This document shows positions 16,320 to 25,913 of a stretch of 64,000 nucleotides of DNA, piece by piece. The position numbers and the translations under genes were made by a program. The DNA comes from an uncultured Eubacteriales bacterium. GTDB lineage: Bacteria; Bacillota; Clostridia; Peptostreptococcales; Anaerovoracaceae. The stretch spans positions 1 through 64,000 of the forward strand of contig CACWSO010000003.1 in the NCBI GenBank assembly GCA_902763505.1. Reading direction: 5' to 3'. The notes under the pieces were generated by a model, which saw only the letters and a list, made by a program, of their open reading frames with translations, was not told the origin of the DNA and did no database searches. Positions within the stretch are counted from its first letter, which is position 1; each line of letters starts with the position of its first letter.

Positions 16320-17336
16320 ATGGCTATCAAAGTTGGAATCAGTGGTTTTGGACGTATTTCACGTCTTGCAATTCGTGCTTCATTGGACATGCCGGATATT
16401 GAAATTGCGGGAATCAACTATCGTAATGCGGACCTCGATTACCTCGTTTACATGCTGAAGTTTGACTCAGTATTCGGGCGATTCCCGGGAGAACTCGGTA
16501 CTTATGAAGGCGGCATCGTAATCAACGGCAAAGAAGTTCCTGTATACAGTGAACCAAACGCGAAAATGATCCCTTGGGATGAATGCGGAGCAGAGTATAT
16601 CGTAGAAGGAACCGGTGCTTACAACACGGCAGAAAAAGCACAAGATCACCTGGATGCAGGCGCAAAGAAAGTCATCATCACAGCACCTGCCAAGGATGAC
16701 TCCCCGACATTCGTATGCGGTGTAAACCTCGACAAATACACATCTGATATGAACGTCGTATCAAATGCTTCCTGTACAACAAACTGTCTCGCTCCTCTGT
16801 GCAAAGTTCTGGAAGACAACTTCGGCATTGAGATGGGACTGATGGCTACGATCCACGCAGCGACATCCAAGCAGGTAACAGTAGACAAGAGAAACATGAA
16901 AGACTGGCGTATCGGAAGATCTGCATTCAACAGCATCATTCCGACAACCACAGGCGCTGCAAAGGCAGTAGCTAAGGTTATCCCTTCCCTGAAGGGTAGA
17001 ATGACAGGTTTTGCTTACAGAGTACCTACAAACGACGTATCCGTAGTTGACCTGAATGTCATGCTGAAGAAACCGACAACACTGGAAGAAATCAATGCAG
17101 CTGTCAAGAAAGCTTCCGAAAACGAACTGAAGGGTATTCTGGAATATGTTGAAGATAAATGTGTAACAATCGACTTCGTCGGTGATACGAATACTTCCAT
17201 CTTCGACTCAACGATGGGCATCGCTCTGAACGACAAGTTCTTCAAGCTGATTGCATACTATGATAACGAATATGGTTATGCGACAAAAGTTCTTGAGCTC
17301 ATCAGACACATGTACAGTGTAGACCACAAAGAGTAA
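16320..17336 (+). CDS. gap: Glyceraldehyde-3-phosphate dehydrogenase, divergent
   Basis: Glycolytic oxidation and phosphorylation of glyceraldehyde 3-phosphate. A 338-residue protein with N-terminal GISGFGRI, catalytic Cys152 in SNASCTTNC and His in TIHAATS. Several family positions are changed: the usual Asp after the second strand (IND) that confers NAD preference is replaced (GINYRN), the TQKTVDGPS loop reads [11 protein letters not shown], and the C-terminal WYDNE is YYDNE. By analogy with NADP-using GapB enzymes, which also lose that Asp, this enzyme may accept NADP. Start ATG 16320 follows AGGAGG. First gene of the gap-pgk-tpiA-eno block. Confidence 0.93.
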   Translation: MAIKVGISGFGRISRLAIRASLDMPDIEIAGINYRNADLDYLVYMLKFDSVFGRFPGELGTYEGGIVINGKEVPVYSEPNAKMIPWDECGAEYIVEGTGAYNTAEKAQDHLDAGAKKVIITAPAKDDSPTFVCGVNLDKYTSDMNVVSNASCTTNCLAPLCKVLEDNFGIEMGLMATIHAATSKQVTVDKRNMKDWRIGRSAFNSIIPTTTGAAKAVAKVIPSLKGRMTGFAYRVPTNDVSVVDLNVMLKKPTTLEEINAAVKKASENELKGILEYVEDKCVTIDFVGDTNTSIFDSTMGIALNDKFFKLIAYYDNEYGYATKVLELIRHMYSVDHKE

Positions 17337-17364
17337 TCAATCAGAAAGTGAAAGGATCAGCATT

Positions 17365-18549
17365 ATGAAAAAAACAGTAAGAGATGTTGAACTGAATGGT
17401 GTGAAAGTTCTGTGCAGATGCGACTTCAATGTTCCGATGAAGGACGGTGAAATTACAGACGATTTCAGAATCGTCTCCGCGCTGCCGACAATCAAATACC
17501 TCATAGAGAACAAAGCCCGCGTCATTCTCATGTCACACATGGGAAAGCCAAAGGGCGAGCCGAAGCCGGAGCTCTCTCTTGGACCTGTTGCTAAGAGACT
17601 GGAAGAATTGCTCGGTCAGGAAGTTAAATTCTCATCCTGTCCGACCGTCATCTGTGATCACATCAGAGAAGTTGCAGATGGTCTTCAGCCAGGCGAAGTA
17701 ATGCTTCTTGAGAACACCAGATACAGAAAAGAAGAAACCAAGAGTGAAGAGCCGTTCACAGGTGAACTGGCTTCTCTCGGAGAACTGTTCGTTAACGATG
17801 CTTTCGGAACAGCTCACAGAGACCACAGCTCCACAGCCGGCATCGCAAGATATCTGCCGACGGTTTCCGGATTCCTGATTGAAAAGGAAGTCAAATTCCT
17901 GGGCGATGCTCTGGAATCACCTGAGAGACCGCTGGTTGCCATCATGGGCGGCGCGAAGGTCGGTGACAAGATTCCGGTTATCGAGAATCTCCTCAAGAAG
18001 GTTGATCAGATTCTGATCGGCGGCGGAATGTCCTACACATTCTTCAAAGCCCTCGGATATGAAATCGGCAAGTCGATTCTCGATGAAGAGAGTATCGAAC
18101 TTTCCAAGGAACTGCTTGCAAAAGCAGAACAGGCCGGTGTAGAAATCGTGCTTCCGGTCGACACAGTCTGCACGGATGATTTTGCAGAAAACAATGTTAT
18201 CGAAACATATGACTCGGACAAGATTCCTGCTGATCTGATGGGAATGGATATCGGACCGAAGACAATTGCCAAGTATGAAGACCTCATCGCAAAGGCAAAG
18301 ACAGTAGTCTGGAACGGACCGATGGGCGTATTTGAGAATCCGAAGTTCGAAGCAGGCACTAAGGCAGTTGCCCTCGCATTGGCAGAGTCAGATGCAATGA
18401 CAATCATCGGCGGCGGCGATTCCGCTGCAGCAGTGGAACAGTTCGGACTCAAAGATAAGATGACGCACGTTTCAACAGGTGGCGGCGCTTCCATGGAATT
18501 CCTCGAAGGACGCGTACTGCCGGGCATTGCTTGCATAGAGGAGAAGTAA
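17365..18549 (+). CDS. pgk: Phosphoglycerate kinase
   Basis: Transfers phosphate from 1,3-bisphosphoglycerate to ADP. The 394 residues are standard length. Signatures: CRCDFNVPMKDGEITDDFRI at the substrate site, SHMGKPKG, GDAFGTAHRDHSS-like NDAFGTAHR, GGAKVGDKI, and the nucleotide-site GGGDSAAAVEQFG near the end. It starts 28 bases after gap, with AAAGGA upstream, and is followed by tpiA after a single base, so it is cotranscribed with both. Confidence 0.97.
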   Translation: MKKTVRDVELNGVKVLCRCDFNVPMKDGEITDDFRIVSALPTIKYLIENKARVILMSHMGKPKGEPKPELSLGPVAKRLEELLGQEVKFSSCPTVICDHIREVADGLQPGEVMLLENTRYRKEETKSEEPFTGELASLGELFVNDAFGTAHRDHSSTAGIARYLPTVSGFLIEKEVKFLGDALESPERPLVAIMGGAKVGDKIPVIENLLKKVDQILIGGGMSYTFFKALGYEIGKSILDEESIELSKELLAKAEQAGVEIVLPVDTVCTDDFAENNVIETYDSDKIPADLMGMDIGPKTIAKYEDLIAKAKTVVWNGPMGVFENPKFEAGTKAVALALAESDAMTIIGGGDSAAAVEQFGLKDKMTHVSTGGGASMEFLEGRVLPGIACIEEK

Positions 18550-18550
18550 C

Positions 18551-19297
18551 ATGAGAATACCGTTTATCGCAGGAAACTGGAAAATGTTTAAGACCAGGGC
18601 AGAGGCGGAAGCCTTTGCTCTGGAGTTCAAAGACCTCTATCAGGGAACGGACATCAGAGCGGCTATCTGCGCACCGTTCACCGATCTCGATACCCTCGTG
18701 AAACTCTTTGAGGGCACAGGCATCGGCGTCGGCGCACAGAATGTGCACTTTGAAGAAGAGGGTGCATATACCGGAGAGGTGTCAGTAAGAATGCTGGAGG
18801 ATATCGGTGTAGATTACTGCATCGTAGGACATTCAGAAAGAAGACAGTACTTTGCCGAAACCAATGAGACAGTCAATCTCAAACTCAAGAAGCTTCTCGC
18901 AGGTTCGATCAGACCGATCATGTGCTGCGGTGAAAGCCTGGAGCAGAGAGACTCAGGTGTGCTCTTTGATTTTGTCAAGACGCAGCTGGAGGAAGGCCTT
19001 GCGGGTATCAGCGCAGACGATGTGAAGAGAGTCGTCATCGCATATGAACCGATCTGGGCCATCGGAACCGGCCGCACAGCGACACCGGAACAGGCGGAAG
19101 AGATGTGTGCATTCATCAGAAAGACCCTCATCGATATGTATGATGAAGAGACCGCTGATGAGATCATCATACAGTACGGCGGAAGCGTCAAACCGACGAA
19201 TGCTTCCGAAATAATGAATCAGGACGAAATCGATGGAGCGCTTGTGGGAGGGGCATCCCTCAAGGCTGCTGATTTCATGCAGATTATAGATTTCTGA
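18551..19297 (+). CDS. tpiA: Triosephosphate isomerase
   Basis: Interconverts dihydroxyacetone phosphate and glyceraldehyde 3-phosphate. A 248-residue TIM barrel with catalytic Lys in GNWKMFK, His in VGHSERR, Glu in AYEPIWAIGTG, and the phosphate-binding YGGSVKP and GALVGGASL loops. It begins one base after the pgk stop. Its last codons (ATTATAGATTTCTGA) are part of a 16-base direct repeat that recurs just before eno. Confidence 0.97.
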   Translation: MRIPFIAGNWKMFKTRAEAEAFALEFKDLYQGTDIRAAICAPFTDLDTLVKLFEGTGIGVGAQNVHFEEEGAYTGEVSVRMLEDIGVDYCIVGHSERRQYFAETNETVNLKLKKLLAGSIRPIMCCGESLEQRDSGVLFDFVKTQLEEGLAGISADDVKRVVIAYEPIWAIGTGRTATPEQAEEMCAFIRKTLIDMYDEETADEIIIQYGGSVKPTNASEIMNQDEIDGALVGGASLKAADFMQIIDF

Positions 19298-19326
19298 TTA
19301 AAAGTATTCTGATTATAGATTTCTGA
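19282..19326 (+). repeat. 16-base direct repeat spanning the tpiA stop and the eno leader
   Basis: GATTATAGATTTCTGA occurs at 19282-19297, where it encodes the end of TpiA, and again at 19311-19326 just before the eno ribosome binding site. The 29-base period indicates that the tpiA-eno spacer arose by tandem duplication of the tpiA end. Confidence 0.85.
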
Positions 19327-20634
<1,308 letters not shown>

Positions 20635-20647
20635 GGCTAAATATATG

Positions 20648-20676
20648 TTGCTTTTGCCTATCTCGCATGGTAAAAT
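20648..20676 (+). promoter_or_regulatory. Possible promoter for secG
   Basis: TTGCTT (20648-20653), a 17-base spacer and TAAAAT (20671-20676), 30 bases before the secG ATG. It is a moderate match in the only gap after eno. Confidence 0.35.
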
Positions 20677-20705
20677 GACCAAGTTAGAGTAGGAGGAGAT
20701 AAGAA

Positions 20706-20936
20706 ATGACTTTAGCGCTTAAAATAATTCTTTTAGTTGCAAGTATTGTACTGATCATCAGCATCCTGCTTCAGGAGAGCAGAAGTGCCGGTTTATCAGG
20801 TTCGATCGGCGGTGGTGCAGAGCAGCTCTTTGGTAAGAAGAGAAGCTCCGGTTATGATGCACTGCTCAGCAAGATCGCAACCGTAACAGCGGTTCTGTTT
20901 ATCCTGCTGTCAATCGTGCTGGTGGCTGTAGAATAA
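20706..20936 (+). CDS. secG: Preprotein translocase subunit SecG
   Basis: A 76-residue accessory subunit of the SecYEG channel. Two hydrophobic helices flank the conserved central loop with ILLQESRSAGLSGSIGGGAE and LFGKK, as in all SecG proteins. AGGAGGAG precedes the ATG. In many Firmicutes secG follows eno; here the usual next genes (rnr, smpB) are replaced by hppA. Confidence 0.95.
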   Translation: MTLALKIILLVASIVLIISILLQESRSAGLSGSIGGGAEQLFGKKRSSGYDALLSKIATVTAVLFILLSIVLVAVE

Positions 20937-20986
20937 ATTAGTTTATATTATTGTTTTTCTAAATAGTTTCGCATAAGGCGGTTTAA

Positions 20987-21018
20987 TTTAAGAGGTGTCA
21001 GACAAGGCGCCTCTTAAA
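20987..21018 (+). promoter_or_regulatory. Hairpin in the secG-hppA gap
   Basis: TTTAAGAGG (20987-20995) pairs perfectly with CCTCTTAAA (21010-21018), and the stem can extend by four further pairs including G-U pairs. No U-run follows, so it is not a classic terminator; it may be an mRNA-stability or leader structure upstream of hppA. Confidence 0.4.
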
Positions 21019-21074
21019 CATCGTGTAAGACAGATGAAATAATTGTCTGGTGCGAGGAGGAGGTACTACTAAAA

Positions 21075-23111
21075 ATGAAAGGAATAGCTGTGATTGCTGT
21101 TTGCGCAGCGATCGTAGGACTGATCGTAGCAGTGGTTCTTGCTACATGGATCAAGAAGCAGGACGAAGGTACTGACAGAATGAAGGAAATCTCCGGATTT
21201 ATCAGAGAAGGTGCTTTCGCATTCCTGAAGAGAGAGTACAAGATCATGGTCATCGTTATCCTGGTTCTGTTCTTGCTCATCGGATTCTGCATCAACTGGA
21301 CAACAGGCATCCTGTACATCTGCGGTGCTGTTCTCTCAGTGCTTGCCGGATTCTTCGGAATGAATGTTGCTACATGGGGTAATGTAAGAACTGCAAATGC
21401 TGCTAAGGACGGCGGCATGAACAAGGCACTCAAGGTAGCATTCAGATCAGGTGCAGTCATGGGACTGGCTGTAGCAGGTCTTGGACTGTTTGGACTCGGT
21501 ATGGTAATGGTTTGCCTCGATCTGGCAACTGTCGTACAGTGCGTAACAGGTTTCGGATTCGGCGCTTCTTCAATGGCGCTGTTCGGACGTGTCGGAGGCG
21601 GTATCTATACGAAGGCTGCTGACGTAGGCGCTGACCTGGTAGGTAAGGTTGAAGCAGGCATCCCTGAAGACGACCCTCGTAACCCTGCTGTTATCGCAGA
21701 TAACGTAGGTGACAACGTAGGTGACGTTGCAGGTATGGGTTCCGACCTTTATGAGTCATACTGTGGATCCATTATTTCAGCTATTACACTGGCAGCAGTT
21801 GCATCATCAGCTTCCGGCGGAATCTTCAATGAGGCAACCGCAGCTATCTTCCCGCTGATCATGGCAGCAGTAGGTATCATCGCATCAGTAATCGGCATTC
21901 TTCTCGTAAGAGGCAAGGAAGGTTCAAACCCTGCCAATGCTCTTAACGCAGGAACATACATCGCAAGTGGAATCGTAGTCATCGTATCGATTATCCTCTC
22001 CAAGGCTATGCTTGGTAGCTATGCATTCTCAATTGCAATCATCGCAGGTCTGGTTGTCGGCGTTGCAATCGGTAAGATCACTGAGATCTACACTTCAGAA
22101 GATTACAAATCAGTTAAGAAAATCGCGGAACAGTCACAGACTGGTTCAGCAACAACAATCATTTCAGGTCTGGGCGTTGGCATGATGTCAACAGTATGGC
22201 CTATCATCTGCATTTCCGTTGGTATCTTCGCTGCTTACTTCGCAACTGAGACAGTTGGAGCAGGCATGGGAATGTACGGAATCGCACTTGCTGCAGTAGG
22301 TATGCTGTCCACAACTGGAATGACAGTAGCAGTTGACGCTTATGGTCCTGTATCTGACAATGCCGGCGGTATCGCTGAAATGTCAGAACTTCCTGAGGGC
22401 GTTCGTAACATCACAGACAAACTCGACGCTGTTGGAAATACGACAGCAGCTATCGGTAAGGGATTTGCAATCGGTTCCGCAGCACTGACTGCTCTGGCTC
22501 TGTTCGCATCATACTCAGCAGTAACAGGTCTGTCAGCAATCTCACTGCTCAACCCAATCGTAATCATCGGACTGTTCATCGGAGCTATGCTTCCGTTCAT
22601 GTTCTCAGCTTTCACAATGAATTCAGTTGGTAGAGCTGCAAACCAGATGATCGAAGAAGTTAGAAGACAGTTCAGATCAGATGCCGGCATCCTGGCTGGA
22701 ACCTCCAAGCCTGACTATGCACACTGCGTTGATATTTCAACTCAGGCTGCTCTGAAGGAAATGATCATTCCTGGTCTCATGGCAATCATCGCTCCACTGG
22801 CAGTTGGAATCATCCTCGGACCTGAGGCTCTCGGCGGAATGCTGGCAGGTGCTCTGGCAGCAGGCGTACTCCTCGCTCTGATGATGGCAAACGCCGGCGG
22901 CGCATGGGACAATGCTAAGAAGTACGTTGAAGGCGGCGCTTATGGCGGCAAGGGTTCAGACACTCACAAGGCTACCGTAGTAGGCGACACAGTAGGTGAC
23001 CCGTTCAAAGATACTTCCGGTCCTTCCATCAACATCCTGATCAAGCTCATGACTATCGTATCAGTAGTATTCGCACCACTGTTCGTAGCCATCGGCGGCC
23101 TGATTGGATAA
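21075..23111 (+). CDS. hppA: Membrane-bound ion-pumping pyrophosphatase (K+-dependent type)
   Basis: Couples pyrophosphate hydrolysis to Na+ or H+ export. A 678-residue protein with about 16 helices. The substrate-site signature [20 protein letters not shown] and the [17 protein letters not shown] aspartates are intact, as is [14 protein letters not shown] near the C-terminus. The motif [10 protein letters not shown] has Ala where K+-independent enzymes carry Lys, marking the K+-dependent class. Whether Na+ or H+ is pumped cannot be settled by eye. AGGAGGAGG precedes the ATG. The potassium-uptake operon lies shortly downstream. Confidence 0.95.
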   Translation: MKGIAVIAVCAAIVGLIVAVVLATWIKKQDEGTDRMKEISGFIREGAFAFLKREYKIMVIVILVLFLLIGFCINWTTGILYICGAVLSVLAGFFGMNVATWGNVRTANAAKDGGMNKALKVAFRSGAVMGLAVAGLGLFGLGMVMVCLDLATVVQCVTGFGFGASSMALFGRVGGGIYTKAADVGADLVGKVEAGIPEDDPRNPAVIADNVGDNVGDVAGMGSDLYESYCGSIISAITLAAVASSASGGIFNEATAAIFPLIMAAVGIIASVIGILLVRGKEGSNPANALNAGTYIASGIVVIVSIILSKAMLGSYAFSIAIIAGLVVGVAIGKITEIYTSEDYKSVKKIAEQSQTGSATTIISGLGVGMMSTVWPIICISVGIFAAYFATETVGAGMGMYGIALAAVGMLSTTGMTVAVDAYGPVSDNAGGIAEMSELPEGVRNITDKLDAVGNTTAAIGKGFAIGSAALTALALFASYSAVTGLSAISLLNPIVIIGLFIGAMLPFMFSAFTMNSVGRAANQMIEEVRRQFRSDAGILAGTSKPDYAHCVDISTQAALKEMIIPGLMAIIAPLAVGIILGPEALGGMLAGALAAGVLLALMMANAGGAWDNAKKYVEGGAYGGKGSDTHKATVVGDTVGDPFKDTSGPSINILIKLMTIVSVVFAPLFVAIGGLIG

Positions 23112-23140
23112 TTAGATCGGATCAATTCAATAAGGCAGAC

Positions 23141-23186
23141 AGTGCTAGGTTTCACACTCAATGTGTTGAAAACCTAGCACTTTTTT
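23141..23186 (+). terminator. Terminator of hppA
   Basis: A long hairpin whose arms are AGTGCTAGGTTTCACAC (23141-23157) and GTGTTGAAAACCTAGCACT (23163-23181), a 17-bp stem with a two-base bulge, closed by a 5-base loop and followed by six T. The stem base carries the word AGTGCTAG that recurs in the gap beyond. Confidence 0.85.
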
Positions 23187-23439
23187 ATGTTTTTGGCCTT
23201 CACGGCAATGCGAAGTGCTAGATATGAAACAAAAGCTAGATCAAACATAATAATATCTAAAAGCAAGTTCTCCTAGGAAGGCAAAAACTGTTAGATATGA
23301 TACAAAGATAGACCCAAAGCTAGCACTATGTGCCTTCTAGTAAAATAGACAGTTGACTGAAAGAATGCGAGGATATATTATAAATGTAAAATACTTCCAA
23401 TAATGACAATTATATCATTTTATAAGGGGATGGGATATT
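23187..23439. other. Repeat-rich gap between hppA and the nuclease-like gene
   Basis: About 250 AT-rich bases without a gene. AGTGCTAG (23214-23221) and its complement CTAGCACT (23320-23327) face each other across 98 bases, echoing the same word in the adjoining terminator. A second near-repeat pair is TAGATATGAAAC (23219-23230) and TAGATATGATAC (23292-23303). A-rich sequence and an ATATTATAAATG stretch near 23375-23386 may contain a promoter. A GGGGATGGG ribosome binding site precedes the next ATG. No tRNA-like or transposase remnant is visible. Confidence 0.5.
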
Positions 23440-24432
23440 ATGTTACATGTTACGCCACTATCAGCTGGTGAGTTTTGTGCTTCCATTGAGAAAGCGCTAG
23501 AAATGGCAATTAAAGAAGCTATAGACCTTGAAGAGTGCATATCCAGAATCAGGAAAACAATCAGAGGGTTGCCTGAAGGCAGCTTGATTGTATCAGACCA
23601 GGGAAGTAGGGTCACTTTCTTTTCTGTTGTTGCTGGGAAACAAAGGTATCTTTCTAAGAAGGATGACAGGATTTATTCCCTTGCACGACGCAGGTATCTG
23701 ACAACGCTCCTTGAAATACTTATGCTGTTGAAATCGAACCGAAAGAGTGATGTTATAAAACGGAAAAAACTAATACAAAGGTTGCAACAGTTCATCCGTG
23801 TCTGTGAACGAGGTCATCTGGAAGTTGCACGTATCATTCTCACTAGAAAACAATATAAATGGTTCTGTGGGGCGTTCAGGCAGAAGGAAATAGATGAGCA
23901 AGAAGCCTTAAAGACTGCGAAGGGTCTGCCGGTCAGATCAAAATCCGAAAAGGATATCATTAACTCACTCGATGACTATGCTGTCCCACTGCATTATGAG
24001 GAGCAACTGATCGTCTTCGTGAAGCCTTTGGTGGAAAAGCTTCGTGACAGTTTGATAAAAAGAGGTGATTTGAGGGGAAATCTATATACGTATCATAATC
24101 GGCAAATATATTGGAATGTTCCGCGAGGGCTTGAGTGGATGAATGAAGTCGGATCTATTTGGAAGACTTATGATGCGCGAAAAGGGACGATCACAATGTT
24201 TAACGATATCAAAATCATATTTGCGGATGGCACTCTATTTCTGCAAGAGCACGAAGGAATGATGGACAATTTTTATTACAGATGCAATGCATCAGAGAGG
24301 GCATCGATACTTAAGTATCTGGGCGTTGTAGATAAAGAGCATTTTCTTGAAACATATGAACACGATATCGACTCACCTGAAAAGAGGAAGGAAATCATTG
24401 AACGAGAAATCCTTCCGCGCCTTTGGCTCTGA
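23440..24432 (+). CDS. Nuclease-like protein of unknown function
   Basis: A 330-residue cytoplasmic protein. The N-terminal 150 residues are Lys/Arg-rich and helical. From about 165 the pattern resembles a family of uncharacterised gut-Firmicutes proteins with a restriction-endonuclease-like fold: RSKSEKDIINSL, then VPLHYEEQL (YE), and later LFLQEHEGMMDNFYYR and LKYLGVV, similar to the WEHxGMMD...KxxxY segment of that family. The usual PDF strand is not clear (FNDIKIIFADG may stand in), so catalysis is uncertain. Base and codon choice look more AT-rich than the flanking core genes, and the gene sits alone between hppA and trkH, so it is probably acquired. Recognition is from memory of the family. 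Confidence 0.5.
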   Translation: MLHVTPLSAGEFCASIEKALEMAIKEAIDLEECISRIRKTIRGLPEGSLIVSDQGSRVTFFSVVAGKQRYLSKKDDRIYSLARRRYLTTLLEILMLLKSNRKSDVIKRKKLIQRLQQFIRVCERGHLEVARIILTRKQYKWFCGAFRQKEIDEQEALKTAKGLPVRSKSEKDIINSLDDYAVPLHYEEQLIVFVKPLVEKLRDSLIKRGDLRGNLYTYHNRQIYWNVPRGLEWMNEVGSIWKTYDARKGTITMFNDIKIIFADGTLFLQEHEGMMDNFYYRCNASERASILKYLGVVDKEHFLETYEHDIDSPEKRKEIIEREILPRLWL

Positions 24433-24443
24433 TGTGAATGAAC

Positions 24444-25913
24444 CTAGTGGCCGCGTCTCCAGAAGTTGCGTGTGAACAGAATGATGATGGTGAATAGCTC
24501 CAGTCTTCCGATGATCATGAGGGCGCTGAGGTAGATCTTCAGGCCAGGGTGGAAGAAGGAGAAGTTACCCATAGAGGCTCCGTAACCGAATGACGCGCCG
24601 GTGTTGGAGAGCATGCAGATGGTCGAGGTGAAGCTGGTCTCCATGTCGAGGCCCTGCAGTGAGAGGACAAGACCGGAGAACAGGAACAGACCTGCGAAGG
24701 TGAACAGAAATACTGTGATGCTCGATACGACCGGTGCAGAAATCGCGCTCTTGCCGAGTTTGACGGCAACGACGGAACGCGGGTGGACTCTGCGCACACA
24801 TCCGCGGGCGATCATTTTGAGCATGACAAGAATACGGACGACTTTAATAGACCCCGCTGTCGATGCGGAGCAGCCGCCGATGAACATGATCATGAGCAGT
24901 ATCAGCTGGCAGATGGTCGGCCAGGTCAGGTACGGCGTTCTGGTGTAACCGGCTGTCGTCGCGAAGCTGACTACCTGGAAGAAGGAGTCACGAAGCGCAG
25001 GACCAAAGGCTTCATGCTTGTAGTAAATCAATCCGCTGGTGCAGATGATCGTTGCACCGGCAATGATAATGCCGTAGGCGCGCAGCTCGAGATCCTGAAG
25101 CAGATAGGAAGGCTTGCCAGTCAGCACATAGTGATACAGAACGAAGTTGACCGCCGCGAGCAAACAGAATACGCAGATGACCATCTCGATGTAGACACTC
25201 CCATAGTAAGCGATGCCCTGTGGGTGGACGAGGAGTCCGCCGGTGCTGATGCTTCCAAGGGTTGTAATAACACCATCATAAAGCGGCATCTTGCCAGACA
25301 GCATGAGCAGCACAAATTCTATGACCGTGAACGAGAAGTAAGTCAGGTATAGTGCCTTTGCAGAATCGCTCATACGCACCGTTGTTTTCTGCATGACAGG
25401 ACCAGGCATTTCTGCACGAGCGATGACCTGTCCGTTGATGCCGAGGGCCGGAAGGAGTGAAATGACAAATACAAGAATTCCCATGCCGCCGAGCCAATGG
25501 GAAATGGCTTTCCATAGCAGAAGGGCGCGGTTTGTCACTCCGTGAACGGCAACCGTACAGCCAGTTGTCGTAAACCCGGATGTCGATTCAAAGAAGGCGT
25601 CGACATAGTTGTCAAGGAATCCCGACAGTAAGTATGGGAAGGCGCCCACAATAGAAGCGATGATCCAGCAAAGAGCAACAACAAGGTAGCCCTCTCTGGC
25701 TCCAAACCGTGAGCGGCCGGTCCTGATGAACGTGGTCATAAAAATGCCCAGAGCGAGAGTAAACGGCGCGCAGATTCTAAATGCAAAGGCAGTATCTGCG
25801 TCGTGGACAACCTCTGCGTAGATCCAAGGGAAAACCTCAGCAGCGCCGATGATCAACATGATGAACCCGATGATCCGGAATATTGCTCTGTAGTTTGTTA
25901 CTTTCGTTTCCAT
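24444..25913 (-). CDS. trkH: Potassium uptake protein TrkH family (second copy in operon)
   Basis: Pore-forming subunit of a Trk/Ktr K+ uptake system. A 489-residue protein with about ten to twelve helices and four degenerate pore repeats; the first filter reads STSGFTTTGCT, with further loops near GSISTGG, FATTAGYT and SNTGASFGYG. It starts immediately after the stop of the upstream trkH, with no spacer, so expression is coupled. It carries two exact 10-mers (25353-25362 and 25782-25791). The adjacent trkA supplies the regulatory ring. Confidence 0.92.
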   Translation of the reverse strand: METKVTNYRAIFRIIGFIMLIIGAAEVFPWIYAEVVHDADTAFAFRICAPFTLALGIFMTTFIRTGRSRFGAREGYLVVALCWIIASIVGAFPYLLSGFLDNYVDAFFESTSGFTTTGCTVAVHGVTNRALLLWKAISHWLGGMGILVFVISLLPALGINGQVIARAEMPGPVMQKTTVRMSDSAKALYLTYFSFTVIEFVLLMLSGKMPLYDGVITTLGSISTGGLLVHPQGIAYYGSVYIEMVICVFCLLAAVNFVLYHYVLTGKPSYLLQDLELRAYGIIIAGATIICTSGLIYYKHEAFGPALRDSFFQVVSFATTAGYTRTPYLTWPTICQLILLMIMFIGGCSASTAGSIKVVRILVMLKMIARGCVRRVHPRSVVAVKLGKSAISAPVVSSITVFLFTFAGLFLFSGLVLSLQGLDMETSFTSTICMLSNTGASFGYGASMGNFSFFHPGLKIYLSALMIIGRLELFTIIILFTRNFWRRGH

